This document shows, piece after piece, positions 56,272-64,000 of a DNA stretch of 64,000 nucleotides. Position 1 is the first letter of the stretch, and each line of letters starts with the position of its first letter. The translations under genes and the position numbers were made by a program. The stretch is taken from the NCBI GenBank assembly GCA_030760725.1, contig JASWHV010000004.1, positions 57,565,136-57,629,135 of the forward strand. Direction: 5' to 3'. Below the pieces are notes generated by a model, which worked only from the letters and a program-made list of their open reading frames with translations, searched no databases and was not told where the DNA came from. The DNA is from Neostapfia colusana. Taxonomy: Eukaryota; Streptophyta; Magnoliopsida; Poales; Poaceae.

Positions 56272-57819
56272 AGTCGGAAAGACCACGTTCACCAGTTAGC
56301 CATGGCTGCAAATAAAGAAGGAGAACCAAGCCTGCGGTTAGTTCCCTTCGGATCGCTGTTCAATCTCGCTCTCATTCCTACCATCCGAGATGAGATTGTA
56401 GAGGCTCAGAAGAGGGACAGGGGTATGTATCACATCCTGAGAAGAGTGGACAGCGGTGAGTTGAAGATGTTCCGCAAGGATGATAAGGGTACGCTCTGGT
56501 TTAACAACCGAATAGTTGTACCCCGGAATATGAAATTGCGGAGGAAAATACTGGATGAAGCTCATTGGTCCAAGTAGTCCATTCATCCGGGAAGCAATAA
56601 GATGTACCAGGATTTAAAATCTAGATTCTGGTGGACACGGATGAAAAGAGAGATTGTGAAATACGTATCTGAGTGTGATACATGTTGGTGGGTTAAAGAC
56701 GATCATATGCGGAAAGCCGGACCACTTCAACCGCTGAAAGTTCCATCATGGAAGTGGGAAGACATAAGTATGGGCTTCATCTTCGGATTACCCATGACCA
56801 GCAACAAGCATGATTCTATTTGGGTAATCATCGTTCATTTGACCAAGACAGCTCATTTTATTCCAGTCCATGCCAAATATGTGGCAAAGAAGTATCCAGA
56901 GTTTTCATCTCAAAAATCGTGTGTTTACACGGTGTTCCCCGCACCATCGTCTCTGACCGTGGTGCATTATTTGTATCCAGATTTTGGGAGCAACTACATG
57001 CTTTACTGGGAACCAAGCTACTCCAGAATTCAGCATATCATCCGCAAACAGATGGCCAAACAGAAAGAGTAAATCAGATTCCGGAGGATATGCTACGGTC
57101 ATGTGTCATCAATCATGGGAAGAATTGGGATGACCACCTACCGTTAGCAGGATTCTCATATAATAACGGTTATCAATCCAGTATCAAATGGCCTCGTATG
57201 AAGCTCTTTATGGCCGGAATTGCCGCACATCACTGAATTGGTGTGAGTCCGGTGAGAGAGTGGTCTACGGGATTGATCTTTTGAATGATGCCGAGGAACG
57301 AGTGCGAGTGATTCAAGCCAACTTAAAGGCTGCTCAATATCAACAGAAAAGCTATGCAGATAAACGACGTCGACCTCTCCACTTCGACATCGGGGAGCAC
57401 ATTTATCTTCGTGTCTCTCCGATGAAAGGGATTCATCGCTTCGGAGTGAAGGGAAAACTCGCTCCACGATTCATCGGGCCTTTTGCCGTCATCGAGATAT
57501 GCGGACCGTGGTCTATCGTCTGGAGCTACCGATGTCACTTTCAGGCATTCATAATGTTTTCCACGTCTCTCAGCCGCGGAAATGTCTCAAGTACCCAGCT
57601 GCAGTTCATATGGGGAACATCGAAGATCTTCAACCGGATCTCACTTATTCTGAGTATCCGATCCTGATTATCGTTGAGAAGACTCGCGCCATAAGAAATC
57701 GGACATTGCCATTTTACGAAGTCTTGTGGAGCAACCACACCACTGATGAAACAACGTGAGAAAGCGGGGATTTTCACGGTTTAAATTTTCCCAACTTGTT
57801 CGTACCATATGTCCAGTAG
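56272..57819 (+). pseudogene. E5b end of RNase H, integrase and chromodomain-like tail
   Basis: Begins SRKDHVHQLAMAANKEG, the RNase H-integrase linker, then FGSLFNLALIPTIRDEIVEA, KGTLWFNNRIVVPRN and AHWSK, TAG (56575-56577), [12 protein letters not shown]. The first catalytic Asp is changed: MGFIFGLP here where E5a has MDFIVGLP. VSDRGALF and GQTERV remain. Frameshifts occur near 56905, 57190 and 57495, and TGG to TGA at 57757-57759 interrupts the tail. It is a second copy of E5a offset by about 2.66 kb. Confidence 0.9.
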
Positions 57820-57846
57820 TCTTTCTCCCTTCTTCTTTCTTTTTAT

Positions 57847-57881
57847 AATCTTCGGACGAGATTCTTTTAAGGGGGGAAGAA
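57847..57881 (+). other. E5b polypurine tract
   Basis: A weakened form of the hairpin (AATCTTC-GGA-CGAGATT), then CTTTTAAGGGGGGAAGAA before the LTR TG at 57882. Confidence 0.82.
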
Positions 57882-60800
57882 TGTAACAGCCCTAACTTTT
57901 GTAAAGTTGTATTTCACGTTATGAAATAAAGTTAAGGCCAAGAATAACTAAGTATGTGTCACATAAAATGACAAACAGGCAATGGACATGTGAGGGAGTT
58001 ACAAATTTTCTTTAGCCTAAGCTTGACACATGTTAACCTAGGGAAAGAACTTCACTCCCTAATTTACACTCATGTGCACATCCTCTATGAGTAGAGTGGA
58101 GGGGAATTTAAACAAAAATTTGAATCGTTTAAAAGGATTCATGTTCAGATTTTCCAAATGCACACAAGTGAAGTCACTGATGCATTCCTCTTGTATCAAA
58201 GAGCTGCTGGTCCAAATTTCGATATTTTTGGAGCTCATATACTATTTATTCCGAGGAATACTCGAGGGAGAGTTCAAATTCAAACTTGAATTTGATTTCT
58301 GAACCAAACGTGCTCAATTTTGAAATCTGATTTCAGATTCAAATTCCTCATATTTTGTTTGGTCTACAATCCAATTTTGGTGGAATTTGGACAAAGGTGG
58401 TGTGGGAATCTCAAAGCACAGAGGGGAGGATATTTGAGGTGTGGTGGTCCCACATGTCAGCTACTCAACACAGGCAACCGACTCTGTTTTCCTTCTGTTG
58501 CATGCGCGCGCGGCAGCTCCCGGGGTCCGACCCCCGCCCGATGTCTCGCCGACGCCACCTCCTGCTTCCCGGTCTTTTGCTCGGCCTAATCTTCCACACA
58601 GCGAGTGCACCGAAGCAATTTCGCTTCTCCCACTCGCTCTCGCGCTTGGTTATTTTTCTCCCGCGAAGAACGGCCATCCGCCCGCTCTCCGTTTCCTCCT
58701 GATCACCTACACCCACCCTAGCTAGAATGATCAAGATTTCCTCAGCACAAAGCAACACAATCGTGTGCTCTAGCGTCTACCAGCTCCAACTTCTGGTTTT
58801 CCCTGCTCGTTTGCGCACGGAAACTCAAAGTTGCAGTCGCGCCCGAGAGATAACCGTAGAACCGAGGTTCGGCTCTCCATGGACAGCACACACCGAGCCG
58901 GATCACGCTCAAGCATGTACAACCATCGGTGCACCGGCGTATGGAGTTGCTCCTCCTTGAAGCTCATCCCTAACGGTGTATCACAGCACGGGAATTTGCG
59001 ATTTTTCTCCCAGGCGGCCCAACTCAACACCAAGGTAGGAAATGGTTAAATTCACGATCAATTCTTGTTTTTAGCCTTTCAAACATTGCACCTGATATCC
59101 TCACTAGCTAGCGCACCTCCTCCATCGATTCTAGGCTGAGAAAGTAGGTGTAGAGGGAGAATTGCGAGTTCTTTCTGAAGGAAAACCGTCAGACCCCATC
59201 GGCCGCACGGTGACGACGTTGTTCGAGGGCTCCCCGACGAAGTTGGCTGCCATTTACAGCTTCCTCACAACCCACTGGTGCTTTAGAGCACAAAAACCGA
59301 TCGTTTGAGGTTGAAATGAGGGATCCCGAGCTCGCCGGAACCCTAAATGGGGCTGTCGCCGGTGCGCGCCTAGTTCCCATGATCGCTGGCCGCCGGCGAC
59401 CTTCCAAACGAGTTAAGCGTGGAAAAATATTGGGGCGGGGGCGACGAGTTTTGCCCCGGGAGGTGGCTGGACTTTTGGTCCCGGTGACCCTCGCCGGAGC
59501 CCGCCGCCGCTCGGCTCGGCTGGCGCGAGGTTGAAGAAGCACTGTGGCATGGGACCCACTGGCAGGGATTTAAACTTTTCTCAGTTTTCAGATTTCGGTT
59601 CAAACTTCCAATATCCATAACTTGGTGTAGAATTGTCCAAAAATTGTCAAATAAATTGTGTTGGATTCCACTCAAAGATTACTATCCAGGGGTGCATCCC
59701 AATATGTATGAAAATCCCTTGATTTAGATCATTAATTCATTTCCGAAAATCTTGTAGAATCAATTCCAGGAGTTCTGTTTATTGGAAAAATCCCAATTTT
59801 GGGCAGAGCCTTCCTCTAAACATACCTGAACTCCAGTAAAATGTTAGAGGCATTGGACCTTATTTTCTTGGCGAAATGTAGTGTCAATCCTTTATGTCTC
59901 TGAAAATTAGGAAAAAGAAGAGAGGTAGTTTTCCAGATTTTCCCCAATACTTGTAAAATCCATATCACCTTTCAGGAAACTCCAAATTTGGTAAAACCAA
60001 TTCCTATGGACTCAGGACATTTTGTAATTCACAAGAAGTCTACTTTTCAGCATAGGAAAGCTTAAGATTTAGGGGGTAAAGGCAGATATAGTGAAAACCA
60101 CATAAGGAATTGTTGTGATCACATTGAGCTATTACTTGAGCTCAAATTTTGCACACTGCCTAAATAATTTTCCTGCAAGCTGTGGTTAAATTTTCAGCTT
60201 CATTAGACTTATGGAGCTTGAGCTACCATTATTTAGGTCTAAGTGTTCATATAAGGGATTAATCACCTGGTGATTAATTTTACCTTAATTTCACCTAGCA
60301 TTCTTCTTCTCCAATATTTTAGATCCAACAACATAAATATTGCTGTTGTTTTCCCTTGTAGTCATAGTTAACTTGTGCAACCACATTAAATCACATTATA
60401 AGTTACTTTTGAAATATATGTGCATTGCATCTTAATTGCACGTGACGTCGATGATTGACGTGGAGTTTGACTCAAATGCGATAATCTCCATCTCGTGACG
60501 AGTTTTATGGATTCTACGGAGGAAGATTAACTTCATAGTCTAACAAAACCGATGAGCAAGGCAAGCCCCGGTTTGCATATAATTACCATTTTTAAATTTT
60601 TCTTTACCTTCACCTCATGTTTATTAGACTTGATATTGTGCATTATGTCTGGGATGCTTGAAACCCACTTGCATGACTATTACAACCCTGGCTAGAAGGT
60701 TTAGGGTAGGATTTGTCTCGTCGTAGATTGCTAGGCTAATGTTGTAGCTACCTCGGTAGAAGTCGAGTAGTAAAAAGCTACTCGCGAGAAAGGTCGAGTA

Positions 60801-61331
60801 GCGGAGTTTACTCACAAGAAATTGATGATAAGAGCACCCACATGAAAAGTAAGATGGGGACGAGGGGGGGGGTCCTGAAGGATGGAGCGCTCATGGTTGT
60901 CTTGACGTGTGATGGGTGTGACAATTCTTGGGACCACATTCGGCCTGGGCCGGTTATGGTAAGGCAAATGTGGAGGTTGGGTATTAGCCCCGTCCGTGTT
61001 GGTTAAGTACCGCGCCGTATGTGGCCCTGCTGAACAAGTTGGAGCTGTACCAGGTATATAGTGGGGTATGGATCCCATGAAACCAATGTAACTCGATGGA
61101 CCGTGATATAGAAACTCATCTTTCGCGTGGGAATGGCGTCGAGAAGAAGGGTGGTGTAAATCCTTTAGAGGACAACTTCGACGTGTCTGCGTAGAGGACC
61201 ATCCTGCTCGGCGTGGAACGTTTTTCTATGTCGGGGTGTCGTGTGAAAGTTTGCTGCATACAACGTAAGAAAGAGCTCTTGTGTGAGTCTTTCAAGGCGG
61301 GTGTATGTTTCGTGTATTCCTGGTTGTTATT
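57882..61331 (+). repeat. E5b 3' LTR, interrupted by LTR-F
   Basis: Starts TGTAACAGCCC. It contains GGTCCCACATGTCAG near 58445, a GC-rich tract, AT-rich sequence, the GCAAGCCCCGGTTTGCAT donor-like motif near 60559, HP4 (60764-60784) and a second smaller stem GAGTA/TACTC (60796-60813). No intact mini-ORF exon A was seen. It stops at 61331, before the position of HP1, where LTR-F begins. Confidence 0.82.
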
Positions 61332-64000
61332 AATGTGAAATCCCAAAATTATGGCAAGTGGAGCTGTAATTCACACCGAGAAAATGAGAGGGAATTTAAA
61401 CTTTTGAATTTAAAGGTGTGAGCTCCAAGTCTAAACTTGAACTTGCAGAAATTCCCGAACACGGAGATCTAAAGCTATCATTTGGTTCTCCACACATCCA
61501 CGGGTAGCGGGGCAAATTTTCGGAGCATTTGAAAAGGATTTCCTATTTGTTGGAATTTAAACGGGAGAAAATTCATATTTGAATTTAAATCTCAGTTTCA
61601 AATTCTGACTTCACCGAAATTCAAATTTGAGTGCACCATTGTGTTGCTCACATTTTTTTGGCATATCCTCTTAGTTTGATCAAATTTGGAGCTCGTTTGC
61701 TATTTTAAACTGAATTGGGGGATAAGGGGGAGAGGTGGACCCCACATGTCATACACACAAGGTTGCTACCGCCTCTGTTTTCCTCCCTCGCTCCAGCTCC
61801 CTACAGCACACCGGAAGATGACTTCAGGGGAAAGTTTGGTGCCACCTCCTGATTTGCTTGATCCTTTGCCCGGTCTGATCAACACACCACGAGTGCCACA
61901 GCCCTCTTTTGCTTTCTCTCGCTCGTGCACGTTCTTTGCTTCCTTCCGAGAAGAACAACCGGCCGCTGTGTTTATCTCGATCGCCAGCCACAAACAAAAT
62001 TGCTTTTGCCCGAGCTCTCCACAGCAAAGAGCAGCACCAACGTGTTCTCTAGCCGGCTATCTCCTTTCCCCCATGGTGCCGAGCTCGTTTGCACCGGAAA
62101 ACAGCAAAGTTGCTGCAGCTCCCGTGTGGAACACTGAAAAACCGAGCATGGTCGCCGTGGACAGCCCAAACCTGGAACGATCAAGCCCAAGCAAACCAAT
62201 CCTTTGGTGCATCCACGAGCCTAGTTGCTCACCTCCAAAACTCAGCCCTAGCCATTCATCACAGAGGGAGAATTTCAAGATTTTCTCCCGGGCGGCACAA
62301 ACTGACCCCGAGGTAAGGAATTGCAAAATTCGTCCTCAATTCGTGTTGTATGTGTTCCAAACTATGCACACAAGTTCTTGACTGCCTAGCACACCTCCTC
62401 CATCGATTTTAGACCTAGAAATTGAGTGTAGAGCGAGGAATCCGATTTCTTTTCGAGCGAATACCGCTGGACCACGCCGGGCGCATGGTGCCGATAGGTT
62501 TGGAGCGCTCCCCAACTCGTTTAAACCCCATGTCGACCTTCTACATGATCCCCTGGTCCTTTAGAGCCCATGAACCGATCATTTGGTGGAGAATTCACCG
62601 TGCACAACCTCGCTGGAGCCCTAGGTCTTGCTTTTGCCGGTGCGCGATGGTTTCCGGTGAGATTCGGCCGCCGGCGACCCCCAGTGTGTTCAGGGTGGTG
62701 GAAAATGGGGGGGGGGGGGCGGCCAGCAGGGGGTCGGGAGGTGGCCGGGAAGGCCGGTCCGGCGACCCTTGCCGGAGAGAACCGCCACTGGCCCTGTCTG
62801 GCGCGAGGTTGAAGATGAGGGATGAAAGGTGGGGCCCACGGGCAGTGTTTAAACTTTTCCAGATTTTCCTAATTCGGTTCAAACTTTGGAGAGCCATAAC
62901 TTTGTGTAGGAACCTGCAAAAATTGTGAAATAAATTTTGTTGGATTCTTCTCAAAGCGTATTGGCCAGGGGTGCAGCCTAATTTTTAGGAAAACCCGTGG
63001 ATTTCACTCAATAATTCATTTAAAAAATCTTGTAGGAATTTTTACAGGAGTTCTGTTAATTGGAAACTTCCCAAATTTGGGCAGTCCATTCTGCCAAAAA
63101 TCCTGGAACTCCAGTAAAATTTTCAGAGGCATTGGAATTCATTTGCTTGGCCAAATTTGATTCAATCTTGTATGTCTTTGAAAAATAGGAAAAATAACAT
63201 AAAGATTTTTCAGCTTTTAGCTCCAACTTCTAAATTCCATATCTCTGTGTAGGAAGGTCCAAAAATGGTGAAACAAAGTCATATGGACTCATGAGACACC
63301 CAAGTTTCTGAAAAACCAAATTTGGAGCATGACAAGACACTATAATTGCCATAGGAATTCAGAGAAGCCAAATAGCTAAGAACATTCTTTAGGCCACATG
63401 TTACATCAACTTTTCTGAAATTTTGCAATCCATACCTATGTAGAATCTATGGACCACTGTAAAAATTCCAGAGCAAGTTGAGATCATCTTCGAAACTTAT
63501 ACGGCCGTCCTTTGGGGGTTGGTGTCAGAGGTGTAAACCCGCTAGCGGAGCAACTTCGACGTGTTCTGGGTAGTGGCCCTTCTGATGGTTCGGCAGAACT
63601 GGTTCAGCATTGGAGTGATGGGTGAATGGTTGCTGCATACAACGTAAGAAGGAGCTCTTGTATGAGTCGTTTGAGGCGGGTGTATGTGTCATGTGTTCCT
63701 GGTGTGTCCTGATTCGAATCACCGTCCTTCGCAGTTATATGAGTACCACTCGTTCACTGAGTTGTGACGTAGTAATTACTTCCAGATGAAGTGAAATGAA
63801 CCATTGCTGATGTGAAGTTCTTAATTTCATTGTATTGCCAACCATGTATGCTATAGATGTAGAGCACACTAAGTTTATCTTTCACTTTGGGCATCACCAC
63901 ATCGGAGGAAAGCGTTTCTTGTCTGATTGTCGACTTCCGATGTGAGGGCTGCCTAAGGCATATTAATCCGCTGCTAAAAATTGAAAGTAAGGATTAACAT
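61332..64000 (+). repeat. LTR-F, plus-sense LTR, cut by the window edge
   Basis: Starts TGTGAAATCCCAAAATTATGG, the LTR-A type. It carries GTGGACCCCACATGTCA near 61736 and a GC-rich tract with a 231-codon ORF (61686-62381) without domain signals. At 63493/63494 it jumps past about 800 bases relative to LTR-B (26745 to 27550), so the exon A and HP4 positions are deleted. HP1 is present at 63899-63943. Confidence 0.8.
63899..63943 (+). other. Conserved LTR hairpin HP1 (LTR-F)
   Basis: ACATCGGA (63899-63906) pairs perfectly with TCCGATGT (63936-63943). Both arms differ from LTR-B and E1 in a way that restores pairing. Confidence 0.78.

Noticed and set aside
61686..62381. 231-codon ORF in the GC-rich part of LTR-F, and similar ORFs at 281-787, 18222-18662, 55841-56299, 46854-47231
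   Set aside because: They lie in GC-rich LTR tracts or opposite real coding frames, show no domain or motif, and are not conserved as proteins among LTR copies.
1..64000. Host protein-coding genes, CRISPR arrays, rRNA, bacterial-type operons
   Set aside because: All recognisable coding sequence is retrotransposon gag, pol or orf0; no regularly spaced short repeats, ribosomal motifs or operon structure were seen.

Overview
This window is plant nuclear DNA, most likely from a grass with a repeat-rich genome. I found no host gene, tRNA, rRNA or CRISPR array. Almost everything belongs to one lineage of Ty3/gypsy LTR retrotransposons: gag with a zinc knuckle, then PR-RT-RNaseH-INT with a C-terminal chromodomain-like tail, an initiator-Met tRNA primer site, and a polypurine tract of the AAGGGGGGAGG type. 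This matches the Tekay/Del chromovirus group. The LTRs are very long (about 3.8-4.4 kb). The grass assignment is inference from the orf0-like protein and general style, not from a diagnostic gene.

Layout, left to right. 1-1168 is the end of a minus-sense LTR (LTR-A) lying against the integrase of plus-sense element E1 (1169-2133). The 3' LTR of E1 (2194-3046 and 17878-20905) is split by a complete minus-sense element, E2 (3047-17877). E2 has two 4.4-kb LTRs, a PBS, a PPT and a 5-bp target duplication GTTAG. E1 appears to sit inside an older plus-sense LTR-B (20906-21374 and 25415-28520), which is also split by a perfect minus-sense solo LTR-C (21375-25409, duplication CACAC). LTR-B abuts the protease of a minus-sense element E4 (28521-34903: PR, gag remnant, leader, PBS, 5' LTR). 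E4 in turn interrupts a plus-sense LTR, D (34904-39740), which is itself chimeric. This gives about five nesting levels.

The right part starts with an unclassified LTR-like piece (39825-41011). Next is plus-sense element E3: 5' LTR 41012-45058, PBS, leader, orf0, gag, PR and part of RT, broken at 49991. A minus-sense LTR-E (49992-53808) follows. Then comes a 2.66-kb tandem duplication of integrase plus LTR start (E5a 53809-56271, E5b 56272 onward). The LTR of E5b (57882-61331) is interrupted by LTR-F (61332 to the window end). Every pol or gag copy carries stops or frameshifts, so all are defective here.

The most interesting signal is inside the LTRs. Widely diverged LTRs share (a) a putative two-exon acidic mini-ORF whose first exon is 78 or 81 nt and whose reading frame survives, joined by a roughly 1.0-1.1-kb intron that mostly has a GC-AG boundary; and (b) a set of hairpins within and near that intron whose stems differ between copies by compensatory changes. 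The clearest has an invariant 45-nt geometry around a conserved TTTCTTGTTTGATTG loop. E2 additionally has LTRs that have absorbed an older primer-binding site. The E3 leader shows a conserved candidate splice donor and acceptor-like sites directly before orf0 and gag.
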